From assembly GCA_037137375.1 (NCBI GenBank), contig JBAXKJ010000001.1, forward strand, positions 1 to 64,000: 64,000 nt of DNA. The letters are read 5' to 3'. Made by a program: the position numbers and the translations under genes. This DNA is from CAINVV01 sp037137375. GTDB taxonomy: Bacteria; Bacteroidota; Bacteroidia; Bacteroidales; Prolixibacteraceae. The notes below the pieces were generated by a model. That model did no database searches. It was not told the DNA's origin and was given only the letters and a program-made list of their open reading frames with translations. Of the stretch, positions 46,135 through 55,041 are shown one piece after another. How positions within the stretch are numbered: position 1 is the first letter of the stretch; the number at the start of each line of letters is the position of its first letter.

Positions 46135-47088
46135 ATGGAATATAACAGAAGGAAATTTGTGCAAGGTGTTGCCACCACAGCAGCACTCCTCCCTTTTTCG
46201 AGTTTTTTGGCATCCGCTGAATCCGGAACCAAGAGTAGTAAGTATCCCATCATGTTTTTTACTAAACCTTTGGATGGCTATGATTCAGAATTCCTTGCAG
46301 AGACCCTGGCAATGGCCGGAGTCGATGGATTTGATTTACAAGTTCGGCCTGGTGGACGGGTTGATCCAAAGACGGTAAAAGAGGAACTTCCCAAAATGGT
46401 TGAACTTGGGAAAAAACATCAACTGGCGACCGGTATGATGGTTACAGCTATCAGGGACACTACGGATCCATATGCTGAAGATGTTTTAAAGGTTGCAGCC
46501 AAATGTGGTATCAAACATTACCGGTTGGGCTATTATGACTATGATTTTAAGAAGGGAGTCATGGAGTCACTTGCCGAAATCGGGGGTAAGCTGGGTAGGT
46601 TATCAACGCTCAACAAAGAACTGGGAATTCAGGCAGGATACCAGAATCATTCGGGTTCGAAAGTCGGTGCGCCCTTGTGGGATGTGTGGGAACTAACACG
46701 ACACTTTCCCACCGAATGCATCAGCAGTCAGTTCGATATTCGCCATGCGGTTACCGAAGGAGCTGCTTCCTGGATTATTTCAATGAACTTGCTGAAGAAA
46801 AACATTGGATCCTTGGCATTTAAGGACTTTACCTGGGGGATTTCCGGTCGAAAGGCAAAAGTGGTAAGTGTACCTCTTGGTGAAGGCATTATCGATTTCG
46901 ACCTCTTCTTTCAGACGATTAAAGACTTAAATATTGATGTTCCAATTACTTTACATGCAGAATATTCTTTGCTGGAAACGGCAGAAGAAAAACTTCCGCT
47001 CTTAAAACAACAGCAAATAATTGTAACCAAACTTAAAAAAGATGTGGAATTTATCCGCACTAATCTGTCGAAATTTAAATTAATCTGA
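46135..47088 (+). CDS. Sugar phosphate isomerase/epimerase-like TIM barrel with Tat-type signal
   Basis: This 317-residue protein belongs to the xylose-isomerase-like/AP-endonuclease-2 TIM-barrel group. R5-R6 in YNRRKFVQG plus a hydrophobic segment form a Tat-type signal. The barrel is visible as GVDGFDLQVRPGG, LATGMMVTAIRD, IKHYRLGYYDYD, GIQAGYQNHSGS, SSQFDIRHAV, LAFKDFTWG and PITLHAEYS. Acidic and histidine positions on these strands usually bind a divalent metal. Known members isomerise or epimerise sugars, and some recently described ones cleave 3-keto-glycosides by elimination. It starts 9 bases after the oxidoreductase and ends one base before the DUF6807 gene, so the three are transcribed together. 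The reaction is inferred from context. Confidence 0.82.
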   Translation: MEYNRRKFVQGVATTAALLPFSSFLASAESGTKSSKYPIMFFTKPLDGYDSEFLAETLAMAGVDGFDLQVRPGGRVDPKTVKEELPKMVELGKKHQLATGMMVTAIRDTTDPYAEDVLKVAAKCGIKHYRLGYYDYDFKKGVMESLAEIGGKLGRLSTLNKELGIQAGYQNHSGSKVGAPLWDVWELTRHFPTECISSQFDIRHAVTEGAASWIISMNLLKKNIGSLAFKDFTWGISGRKAKVVSVPLGEGIIDFDLFFQTIKDLNIDVPITLHAEYSLLETAEEKLPLLKQQQIIVTKLKKDVEFIRTNLSKFKLI

Positions 47089-47089
47089 T

Positions 47090-48109
47090 ATGAAAAAAAG
47101 CTTCATTTTATCAATTTTAGTAATCTTTATTTCCACTGGTTTGATTGCACAAAAGAAAGGTAAAGTCACCTTCAAAGACGATGCAAATGGGAAAAAAGTT
47201 GAAATCCTGGTAGGCGGGAAATTTTTTACCTCCTTTATCTATCCTGACAACATGGAAAAGCAGACACTTTTCCCGATAATGACTGCTTCCGGAAAAGTCA
47301 TCACCCGTGGTTATCCAATGAATCCCCGTTCTTTTGAGCGCACAGACCACCCTCACCATGTTGGGTTATGGTTTAATTTTGGTGATGTAAATGGATTAGA
47401 TTTCTGGAACAATTCATTTGCTATCAAACCCGCTGATAAACCCAAATATGGTACTATTCTTTTTAAAAAGATTGTGTCTGAGAACCCGGAAAAGGGTGAA
47501 TTGATAACGACTTCAGACTGGGTAGATTCAAAAAATAATGTTCTATTGAATGAAGTCACCACATTTGTATTTTCCGGTAGTGATAATCTCAGGGTAATAG
47601 AGAGAACTGGAAAATTAACTGCCAAACAGCAGGTCGTTTTTACAGAGAACAAAGAGGGTATAATTGGTTTACGGGTCGACAGGGCCTTCGAAGAGCCGGC
47701 AACAAAACCGGAAAAATTCCTTGATTCCAAGGGTGTTGAAACCCAGGTTCCCGTGCTGAATAACGATGGAGTCAATGGGGTGTATCGAAACGCGGAAGGA
47801 ATTACAGGCGGCGCAGTTTGGGGGAAAAGAAGCCCTTGGGTTGCCCTCCGGGCCGAAAAGGAAAAAGAAATAATCACCATTGTGATTCTGGACCATCCGA
47901 AGAATCCAAACTATCCGGCATGGTCGCATGCGAGAGGGTATGGTTTGTTTGCAACTAATAGCTTGGGCGGACGAAATTTTGATAAAAGCGCCAAAGAAGT
48001 AAAGTTGACTTTGCAGCCCGGTGAAACCATAGAATTTAAATATAAGGTGGTTATTGGTGGCGACCTCTCCGATGGGGATATCAAAAAAATTGCGAATGAT
48101 TTCAAATAA
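47090..48109 (+). CDS. Secreted DUF6807 (PmoA-like) protein
   Basis: This 339-residue protein has a Sec signal peptide (about 1-20, to LIAQ). The sequence matches the DUF6807 family (older name methane-oxygenase PmoA-like): RTDHPHHVGLWFNFGDVNG, WVALRAEKEKEIITIVILDHP, NPNYPAWSHARGYGLFATN, and a beta-rich C-terminus (TLQPGETIEFKYKVVI). Histidines in the HPHHVGLW block look like possible metal or substrate ligands. The family has no firmly established function that I know of, and it recurs beside Gfo/Idh/MocA and TIM-barrel proteins in Bacteroidota and Planctomycetota, as here. A sugar-processing or sugar-binding role is an inference. Confidence 0.8.
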   Translation: MKKSFILSILVIFISTGLIAQKKGKVTFKDDANGKKVEILVGGKFFTSFIYPDNMEKQTLFPIMTASGKVITRGYPMNPRSFERTDHPHHVGLWFNFGDVNGLDFWNNSFAIKPADKPKYGTILFKKIVSENPEKGELITTSDWVDSKNNVLLNEVTTFVFSGSDNLRVIERTGKLTAKQQVVFTENKEGIIGLRVDRAFEEPATKPEKFLDSKGVETQVPVLNNDGVNGVYRNAEGITGGAVWGKRSPWVALRAEKEKEIITIVILDHPKNPNYPAWSHARGYGLFATNSLGGRNFDKSAKEVKLTLQPGETIEFKYKVVIGGDLSDGDIKKIANDFK

Positions 48110-48130
48110 TGACTTAATAATTATCAATCC

Positions 48131-49498
48131 ATGGAAAACTCTGAAAAAAAAGCAAGAAGATCATTTATCAAAGCAACCTCGATGGGTGTTGCGGCTGCGG
48201 CAATCAGTCCTGCATTATTGCATGCTGAACCTATTAAGAAACCAACTGTAATACCTCCGGGTGCCAAAGGGGCCAATGACAGAATTCGCGTGGCAGTGCT
48301 TGGTGTGAACGGAAGGGGAAAAACGCACATTGAAGAGATTATGGGGATTTCGGAAAAAAGCAATGTCGAGGTAGCAGTATTGTGCGATCCTGACATGAAT
48401 GTTCTTCAGTCCAGATCTGCCGACTTTGAGAAGAAATACAACAAAAAAGTGGTTATCGAACAGGATTTCAGAAGGACTTTAGAGGATAAGTCCATCGATG
48501 CCGTAACAATTGCAACACCTAATCATTGGCATGCATTGGCCACCATCTGGGCTTGTCAGGCTGGCAAAGATGTGTATGTTGAAAAACCCGGAACCCACAA
48601 CATATATGAAGGTAAGAAAGTAATAGAAGCAGCTTACAAATACAACCGTATTGTTCAGCATGGTGTTCAGTTACGAAGCTCTGTAGCCATTCGTGAAGCC
48701 GTTCAGCATCTGAGGGATGGTTTAATTGGCCGGGTTTATATGTCACGCGGATTGGTTTATCGCTGGCGTCCGGACATTGGTAACAAAGGTATTTCACCTA
48801 CGCCGGCCGGATTGAATTATGATTTATGGTGCGGTCCTGCACCGATGCGTCCTTTCACCAAGAATCTGGTTCATTATAACTGGCACTGGCATTGGAATTA
48901 TGGGAATGGCGATGTGGGCAACCAGGGAATACATGAAACGGATCTTTGCATGTGGGGATTGGATGTAAACACTCTGCCAGAACGCATCACCTCGATGGGT
49001 GGGAAATTCTTGTTTGATGATTGCAAGGAAGTTCCTGAAGTTCAAACCTCGATTTATCATTATCCCAAAGAAAAGAAGATGATTCAGTTTGAGGTACGGA
49101 ACTGGTGCACGAACCTGGAGGATGGCGCCGGAGTGGGAAATATCTTCTATGGAGACAAGGGTTATTTGGTTGTCAAGGGCTATGGTACCTATGAATCTTT
49201 CCTGGGTGAGAAACGCGAAAAGGGACCGAGCCGTTCTGAAGGCGGGGAACTTACCCTACACTTCCAAAACTGGCTGGATGCAATACGTAAAAGGGATATG
49301 AGTGTTCAGAATGGTCCGGTACAATCGGTACACCTGGCCTCTTCACTGGCCCATCTGGGTAATATTTCATACAGGTTAAGCCGTCAGCTGGAATTTGATT
49401 CTGTTGCTGAGCGTTTTATTGGAGAAGGTGAGGCGGAAGCCAACAGCATGCTCTCCCGCGATTACCGGGCACCCTATATATTACCAGAGATTGTATAA
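48131..49498 (+). CDS. Gfo/Idh/MocA-family oxidoreductase with Tat-type signal (copy C)
   Basis: This 455-residue protein has R9-R10 in ARRSFIK and a hydrophobic segment. The Rossmann motif is AVLGVNGRGK, then TPNHWHALAT (N in place of D) and EKPGTHNIYEGKK. The catalytic domain contains YDLWCGPAPMRP, a tryptophan- and histidine-rich segment HYNWHWHWNYGNGDVGNQGIHE (as two parts), and WGLDVNTLPERI. It differs clearly from copies A and B and represents a separate substrate group. An exported NAD-binding oxidoreductase acting on a sugar is the likely role. A 15-bp inverted repeat follows the gene, before copy D. Confidence 0.85.
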   Translation: MENSEKKARRSFIKATSMGVAAAAISPALLHAEPIKKPTVIPPGAKGANDRIRVAVLGVNGRGKTHIEEIMGISEKSNVEVAVLCDPDMNVLQSRSADFEKKYNKKVVIEQDFRRTLEDKSIDAVTIATPNHWHALATIWACQAGKDVYVEKPGTHNIYEGKKVIEAAYKYNRIVQHGVQLRSSVAIREAVQHLRDGLIGRVYMSRGLVYRWRPDIGNKGISPTPAGLNYDLWCGPAPMRPFTKNLVHYNWHWHWNYGNGDVGNQGIHETDLCMWGLDVNTLPERITSMGGKFLFDDCKEVPEVQTSIYHYPKEKKMIQFEVRNWCTNLEDGAGVGNIFYGDKGYLVVKGYGTYESFLGEKREKGPSRSEGGELTLHFQNWLDAIRKRDMSVQNGPVQSVHLASSLAHLGNISYRLSRQLEFDSVAERFIGEGEAEANSMLSRDYRAPYILPEIV

Positions 49499-49509
49499 AG
49501 TCTGACAAC

Positions 49510-49571
49510 AAGGAATCGCCATAATTAATCTTTTTTCCACTGGGATAATTTTAATCTTATGGCGATTCCTT
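49510..49571. repeat. 15-bp perfect inverted repeat in an intergenic spacer
   Basis: AAGGAATCGCCATAA (49510-49524) and TTATGGCGATTCCTT (49557-49571) are exact reverse complements around a 32-base AT-rich loop. It fills the 102-base gap between two oxidoreductase genes. It could form a transcript hairpin that ends or processes the message; no T-run follows. I saw no second copy in the window. Confidence 0.6.
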
Positions 49572-49600
49572 CTGGTAAATAAATAACAAATTTTTAACTG

Positions 49601-50920
49601 ATGAATAGCGGACGAAGAACTTTTATCAAACATTCCACAACTGCCGCTGCTTCTCTGAGTGTTTTCCCTACGCTCATGAATGCAAGCTGCATAGGCGCAA
49701 ATAATCGTGTGGTTATTGGGCTGATTGGTTGCAATAGTCAGGGTTTTGTTGACCTGAAATCATTCTTAAAACAACCTCATGTTGAGTGTGCAGCACTTTG
49801 TGACGTTGATCAGAATATTCTCAATGCACGGGCTTCTGAGGTCGAAAAATTGACCGGGAAAAGGCCTGTTCTCTATAACGATTTCAGGAAGTTACTCGAC
49901 CGAAAGGATATTGATGCGGTAATAGTAGGAACGCCCGACCACTGGCATTGTATTCCAACGATTTACGCAATGGAATCCGGTAAGGATGTTTATTGTGAGA
50001 AGCCACTCGGTTATACAATTGAGGAGTGTAATCTGATGGTTAAAGCAACAAAACGTTATGGGAAGGTAGTCCAGGTAGGGCAATGGCAAAGAAGTGATCC
50101 TCATTGGCTTGATGCAGTAAAATATATTCAGGCAGGAAATCTTGGAAGGGTCCGCTCTGTGAGAACCTGGTCTTATGTCGGATGGAAATATTCTATCCCC
50201 GTCGTACCAGACAGTGCTGTTCCCACTGGCGTAGACTATAATATGTGGTTGGGACCCCGGCCGGAACGGGCCTTCAACATGAACCGGTATCATGCAACCT
50301 GGCGTTGGTTCTGGGATTATGGGGGAGGAGTCATGACGGATTGGGGTGTGCATCTTTTGGATTATGCGCTTTTTGGAATGAATCAATACGTTCCAAAGAG
50401 TATAAGTTCTTCGGGAGGGAAATATGCGTTCCCAACTGATGCCATGGAAACGCCGGATTCTTTGATGGCCATGTATGATTTTGGTGATTTTGGTATCTTA
50501 TGGGATCACACCATTGGCATTTACGGAGCTCAATATAAGAAACGTCCTCATGGAGTGGCTTTTATTGGTGAATATGGGACTTTGGTAGTAGATCGGGGAG
50601 GCTGGGAAGTTACAGTTGAAACCACTAGTACAAGCGCTAAACCAGGACTTGTGGATCTCCCTGTTCAGAAAGCCACCGGAAATGGACTGGATTTACATGT
50701 GGCGAACTTCATCGATTGCCTTAAGACCCGTAATAAACCAAACTGTGATATTGAAATTGGTGCCCACATCGCCCGTTTTTCTCAGATGGGAAATATTGCT
50801 TTTCGTCTAGGCAGAAAACTATTTTGGGATGCGGAGAAGCAGGAATTTAAAAATGATCCGGAGGCTAATGCCCTGACCAAGGCGGTGTATCGTGCTCCCT
50901 GGACGCTGCCGGTAATTTGA
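49601..50920 (+). CDS. Gfo/Idh/MocA-family oxidoreductase with Tat-type signal (copy D)
   Basis: This 439-residue protein has R5-R6 in SGRRTFIKH and a hydrophobic segment. The Rossmann motif is GLIGCNSQG (a small variation), followed by GTPDHWHCI and CEKPLGYTIEE. The catalytic domain has DYNMWLGPRPERAFNMNRYH, a WRWFWDYGGGVMTDWGVHLLDY block (as two segments), and ends with YRAPWTLPVI. It is distinct from copies A/B and C, so the locus carries three divergent types. The GGG-containing active-site block resembles sugar-oxidising members. It starts after the inverted repeat and is followed 17 bases later by a long PL10-like gene, tying the oxidoreductases to pectin breakdown. Confidence 0.85.
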   Translation: MNSGRRTFIKHSTTAAASLSVFPTLMNASCIGANNRVVIGLIGCNSQGFVDLKSFLKQPHVECAALCDVDQNILNARASEVEKLTGKRPVLYNDFRKLLDRKDIDAVIVGTPDHWHCIPTIYAMESGKDVYCEKPLGYTIEECNLMVKATKRYGKVVQVGQWQRSDPHWLDAVKYIQAGNLGRVRSVRTWSYVGWKYSIPVVPDSAVPTGVDYNMWLGPRPERAFNMNRYHATWRWFWDYGGGVMTDWGVHLLDYALFGMNQYVPKSISSSGGKYAFPTDAMETPDSLMAMYDFGDFGILWDHTIGIYGAQYKKRPHGVAFIGEYGTLVVDRGGWEVTVETTSTSAKPGLVDLPVQKATGNGLDLHVANFIDCLKTRNKPNCDIEIGAHIARFSQMGNIAFRLGRKLFWDAEKQEFKNDPEANALTKAVYRAPWTLPVI

Positions 50921-50937
50921 ATATTAAAAATATCAAC

Positions 50938-52431
50938 ATGTCGAAAATAAAACAGATTTTAAAAATTGCATTTTTTTTATTGCTGGCGTTCAACCCCATT
51001 TCAGCCATATACGGACAATCGAAAAACGATTTAAATAAAGAGGATCTTCTTTCTGCAATGCGAAAAGCTTCTGATTACATGGCCAATACCGTATCCTACC
51101 GGGGCGGATATTTGCATGATTATTCGGAAGATCTTTCAGAAGTATTTGGAGAGATTCCTGCCCGAAAAACCATGATTTGGGTGCAGTCGGCTACGCCACA
51201 AATGGGAGATCTGTTTCTCAGCTTGTATAAGGCAACTGGCGACAAAGTATATCTAGATTACGCAAAAAGAGCTGCGGATGCATTGATTTTTGGTCAGCAC
51301 CCACTGGGCGGGTGGCACTATTTTATCGATTTTGACAGGACTGGTCTAAAGGAGTGGTATGAAAAAGTTGCTTCTCAATTCATCAGAGGTTACGAGGAAT
51401 TTCGCTTTTACTACGGAAATTGCACTTTTGATGATGACGTTACGCAGGGAGCTACAGCTTTTCTGTTGCATCTTTATAAGGTTACACTGGACCCGACCTA
51501 CTTTGAACCTTTAAAAAAAGCATTGAATTTTATGCTTATCGCCCAATATCCTAACGGTGGATGGCCGCAAAGGTTTCCGTTAAGATACGATTATGCACAC
51601 GATGGTTTTGATGATTATACCTCCAATTATACCTTGAATGATGATGCGATGAACAATACCATCAACATTCTGATAGAGGCATATGAAGAGTTGGGTAATG
51701 AGGAATATCTGGAAGCAGCCAGGCGGGGTGGCGATTTTTTCATCATTTCACAAGGACCGGAACAGTTGCCTGCGTGGTCTGAACAATACGACATGAATAT
51801 TCAGCCAGATTGGGCCCGTACGCATGAACCGCCTGCTTTTGGAACCAGGCAAACAGCGCATACGGTGGAAATGTTGATGAAACTTTTTCTTTTTACGGGC
51901 GACAGACGTTATCTCCGGCCTATCCCGGCGACGCTCAAATGGATGGAATCGTCAAAGCTACAGGCATTGGAAAATGGTGTCTATGAAATGGCCCGTTACT
52001 ATGATCCCAAAACCAACTTCCCGGTAGACTATGAAATTCTTAAGGAGAAAAGCCGTGAAGGGTATATTACTTACCGCTATTTTGCTAACAATCAGGTTCC
52101 CTTTCCGGGAAGAAAGCAGAATGTAGATTTCCAAAGATTGAAGAATGAGTTTGAACTATATTCCCATATTGAGCCGGGAAAGGAAAAGGAAATGTATAGG
52201 ATGATTTACAAGAAACCGGCGACTTTTCCGAAACCTGACAACAAGGCCATCCTTCAAATCCTGAATAGTAGAAATGAGAAGGGTATCTGGATTGAAAATG
52301 TATCTGTGCAGGATGTCAAGCTGACGATGCTTAAAGATGATAACAGAAAAGAAATAAAAGGGATTTCCATCAAAACTTTCATGAATAATATGAGCAGACT
52401 GATGAGAGCCATCCAATATTTTAAGCAGTGA
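50938..52431 (+). CDS. Long PL10-like pectate-lyase-related protein, copy 2
   Basis: This is a 497-residue secreted protein starting at ATG 50938 (MSKIKQ); the frame is open to a TTG at 50917 overlapping the previous stop. The signal peptide ends near IYGQ. It shares with copies 1 and 3 the N-terminal region (YRGGYLHDYSEDLSEVFGE, QHPLGGWHYFIDFD). The PL10 centre is AQYPNGGWPQRFPLRYD, YTLNDDAMNN, and ARTHEPPAFGTRQT at the place of the canonical ARSYELPSL arginine block. The R is kept but the surroundings are changed. It is probably galacturonan-active, possibly with a different linkage or as a binding homologue. It is followed by a DUF4861 protein after 26 bases. Confidence 0.76.
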   Translation: MSKIKQILKIAFFLLLAFNPISAIYGQSKNDLNKEDLLSAMRKASDYMANTVSYRGGYLHDYSEDLSEVFGEIPARKTMIWVQSATPQMGDLFLSLYKATGDKVYLDYAKRAADALIFGQHPLGGWHYFIDFDRTGLKEWYEKVASQFIRGYEEFRFYYGNCTFDDDVTQGATAFLLHLYKVTLDPTYFEPLKKALNFMLIAQYPNGGWPQRFPLRYDYAHDGFDDYTSNYTLNDDAMNNTINILIEAYEELGNEEYLEAARRGGDFFIISQGPEQLPAWSEQYDMNIQPDWARTHEPPAFGTRQTAHTVEMLMKLFLFTGDRRYLRPIPATLKWMESSKLQALENGVYEMARYYDPKTNFPVDYEILKEKSREGYITYRYFANNQVPFPGRKQNVDFQRLKNEFELYSHIEPGKEKEMYRMIYKKPATFPKPDNKAILQILNSRNEKGIWIENVSVQDVKLTMLKDDNRKEIKGISIKTFMNNMSRLMRAIQYFKQ

Positions 52432-52457
52432 AATAAATTTTAATTTGAGAGATTATC

Positions 52458-53834
52458 ATGAAACGAATCGTCTGCTTATTCCTCACTCTCATCTGTACTA
52501 TTGGGCTTTATGCGCAGAAAAACAGCTGGTACGAAACGGTGAAATTTAAACCTGCAACGCGTTTGGTTTATAAAATTAAAAACACACTGGATATTGAGCG
52601 AAAGAATTTACCTGTTGTAATTCAACGTAAAGATTTTCCGATGCCGGATATTCATGAAATGTGGGTTACGGTGGTTGATCCTGCACTTCCATCCTATGAA
52701 GGACCAAACAAGGAAGTTTTGAAAGTTTACGGTGGGCATCAGATGCTTGCCGAAACCAACGGGCATGCTATTTTTCATCAGTTGGACGATTTAGATAAAG
52801 ATGGTATTTGGGACGAACTTTTCTTTCAAACCAATCTGAAGCCAGGGGAAGAGAAGACTCTATACATCTATATTGGTGAAAATTCACAAGGCTGGAATAA
52901 GCATTTTACACACGCAAATATTGGCAGTTACTGCCGGCATCAGATGCCTTTCTGGGAATCGGAAAATGTTGGATGGAAAATTTGGTTTGCCAACAGTGTC
53001 GATGTTTTTGCCAAACGAAAACCAGTATTAATGGCACAACATCTTTACATGGAAAACCTGGATGGTTATGGGGTAGGAGTGATTAATCGCGACTGGGGCT
53101 CTGATATACAGAGTGTTGCGGGCTCGATGGGCGGCGGGGCAATCTGCCTTTTTGAGCATCCCGGAATTCCTGATTCCATCTCATTACCACGTTTAACACC
53201 AGTTACAAAAACAAATGCTCCAAAATCGTCCTGGAATGCCGGTCAAATTAGTGATACTCGATATGCCTATGAAGTAGTGGTGAATGGCCCGGTACGTTCA
53301 ATCATTAAAATTAAAACCATGAACTGGAATTCAGGAAATGGAAATTACGACCTGGAGCAATATTATTCGGTTTATGCCCAACAAAGCTATTCTACCTGCA
53401 AGGTGGTCTATAAAAATTATAATCCCAAAGTCCAAGGCGTAAAAATGGGGTGCGGTATACGGAAAAAGCCTGGTGAGGAAAACCTCTTTCAAAAAGGGGG
53501 AATTGTGATTTCATCCGGACCTGAGCAAATTAGAGACCCAGAAAATATTGATGAAAGGGCAGAATGGATGATGCCTTTTATCGGTAAAGCAATAGTCGTA
53601 AAGGATTTGTACAAGCCTGTATACCAGTATACTAAACATGCCGAAGGTCAGCATACATTCAAAGTGACCCCTGATAAGGAAAACCAATTTGAATACATGA
53701 TTTTTGCGGCCTGGAGCGAAGGCGTTGTATATAATAATCAAAAAGATTTCGAAGAATACGTAAAAACAACTGCAAAGGAATATAATAATCCGGTTGAAAC
53801 CAGTTTAGTAAAGGTTGAAAAGAAAGCCAACTGA
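52458..53834 (+). CDS. Secreted DUF4861-family protein
   Basis: This 458-residue protein has a signal peptide (about 1-20, to LYAQ). The sequence fits DUF4861, beta-sandwich-rich proteins frequent in Bacteroidota pectin loci: IERKNLPVVIQRKDF, DKDGIWDELFFQTNL (a DxDGIWDEL calcium-type loop), WKIWFANSVDVFAKRKP, GYGVGVINRDWGSDI, and a C-terminal KVTPDKENQFEYMIFAAWSEG. I know of no settled catalytic mechanism for it. Conservation beside PL10 and PL1 enzymes suggests activity on, or binding of, pectic oligosaccharides. The gene stands between the long PL10-like protein and PL10 copy 2; 97 bases without an ORF follow it. Confidence 0.78.
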   Translation: MKRIVCLFLTLICTIGLYAQKNSWYETVKFKPATRLVYKIKNTLDIERKNLPVVIQRKDFPMPDIHEMWVTVVDPALPSYEGPNKEVLKVYGGHQMLAETNGHAIFHQLDDLDKDGIWDELFFQTNLKPGEEKTLYIYIGENSQGWNKHFTHANIGSYCRHQMPFWESENVGWKIWFANSVDVFAKRKPVLMAQHLYMENLDGYGVGVINRDWGSDIQSVAGSMGGGAICLFEHPGIPDSISLPRLTPVTKTNAPKSSWNAGQISDTRYAYEVVVNGPVRSIIKIKTMNWNSGNGNYDLEQYYSVYAQQSYSTCKVVYKNYNPKVQGVKMGCGIRKKPGEENLFQKGGIVISSGPEQIRDPENIDERAEWMMPFIGKAIVVKDLYKPVYQYTKHAEGQHTFKVTPDKENQFEYMIFAAWSEGVVYNNQKDFEEYVKTTAKEYNNPVETSLVKVEKKAN

Positions 53835-53931
53835 AGAATTTTCTTTTATCAATCAAAATAAATCTACAGCAAATTTTACCTGAGAGGCAAACAGGTACTT
53901 ACAGTTCAATATTAATATAAATACTTTCAGA

Positions 53932-55035
53932 ATGAATAAATTTTTAGGTCTCGTTTTTGTGATTTTGTCGTGCATAAACGTCACATTGTCAGCACAAACA
54001 AAGGTGGAGGACAAGGATTGGAAGGAAGTGGTTTCTGGCCAACCCAAGGAATGGTATGGTTCGGCAGAAGCCATCAGAATTGCCGAAAATGTTTTGCTCT
54101 ACCAAAGAAATGTTGGTGGCTGGCCAAAAAACAAACCTATGCATAAACCATTGACCGAAACCGAGAAAGAGGAGTTGCGAAAGTTACAGTTAGTAGGCGA
54201 AGGGGCAACAACAGACAATGGAGCCACCTGTATGGAGTTAAATTATCTTTCCAAAGTTTATGAAAAAACACAGAATGATCGCTATAAAAAAGCATTTCTG
54301 AAAGGTATCAACTATTTACTGGAAGCCCAATATGAAAATGGAGGCTGGCCTCAGTTTTACCCGGAAAGAAAAGGATACTATACGCATATTACCTATAATG
54401 ATAATTCTATGGTAAATATCATGCTGGTGGTGAAAGCTATCGCTGAGAAAAACGGTCATTTTTCCATTTCCCCTGATGAGGCTGTTGTGATGAAAGCCAA
54501 AAAAGCATTTCAAAAAGGGATTGATATCATACTCAAAACCCAATACAAACAGCATGGAGTATTAAGTGTTTGGTGTGCCCAGCATGATGAGAAAACGTTA
54601 GAACCAGCCAAGGCTAGATCCTATGAGTTACCCTCTTTAAGCGGGGGCGAATCACCTGGCATTGTCCTCCTTCTAATGGGTCTTGAAAATCCTTCGCCAG
54701 AAATTGTACGTTCCATACAATCTGCAGTATCATGGTTCAATAAAGTAAAAATCAATGGAATCAAAATGGAATCCTTTACGAATAAGGATGGCCTTAAAGA
54801 CAGAAAGATTGTCGCCGAAAAAGATGCCCCACCCATGTGGGCCAGGTTTTATGAATTGGAAGATAACCGTCCTTTCTTTTGCGATCGGGATGGCATAAAG
54901 AAATATAGTCTGGCCGAAATCGGATATGAAAGGCGGAATGGTTATTCATGGTATGGAACCGGTCCACAAAGGGTTCTTGACGAATACAAAAAATGGCAGG
55001 CGAAATGGGCCCCAGGAAAAACGGTTAATAACTAG
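53932..55035 (+). CDS. PL10-family pectate lyase 2
   Basis: This 367-residue paralogue of 33488-34576 has a signal peptide (about 1-22, ending LSAQ), the WYGSAEAIRIAENVLLYQRNVGGWP region, AQYENGGWPQFYP, ITYNDNSM (with the family aspartate), and the active-site block KARSYELPSLSGGE with its probable catalytic arginine. The ending NGYSWYGTGPQRVLDEY matches PL10. It cleaves polygalacturonate by calcium-assisted beta-elimination. It is followed 6 bases later by a PL1 lyase, so galacturonan attack by two families is co-transcribed. Differences from copy 1 (a shortened first loop, QFYP against QYFP) are minor. Confidence 0.9.
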   Translation: MNKFLGLVFVILSCINVTLSAQTKVEDKDWKEVVSGQPKEWYGSAEAIRIAENVLLYQRNVGGWPKNKPMHKPLTETEKEELRKLQLVGEGATTDNGATCMELNYLSKVYEKTQNDRYKKAFLKGINYLLEAQYENGGWPQFYPERKGYYTHITYNDNSMVNIMLVVKAIAEKNGHFSISPDEAVVMKAKKAFQKGIDIILKTQYKQHGVLSVWCAQHDEKTLEPAKARSYELPSLSGGESPGIVLLLMGLENPSPEIVRSIQSAVSWFNKVKINGIKMESFTNKDGLKDRKIVAEKDAPPMWARFYELEDNRPFFCDRDGIKKYSLAEIGYERRNGYSWYGTGPQRVLDEYKKWQAKWAPGKTVNN

Positions 55036-55041
55036 ATCATC

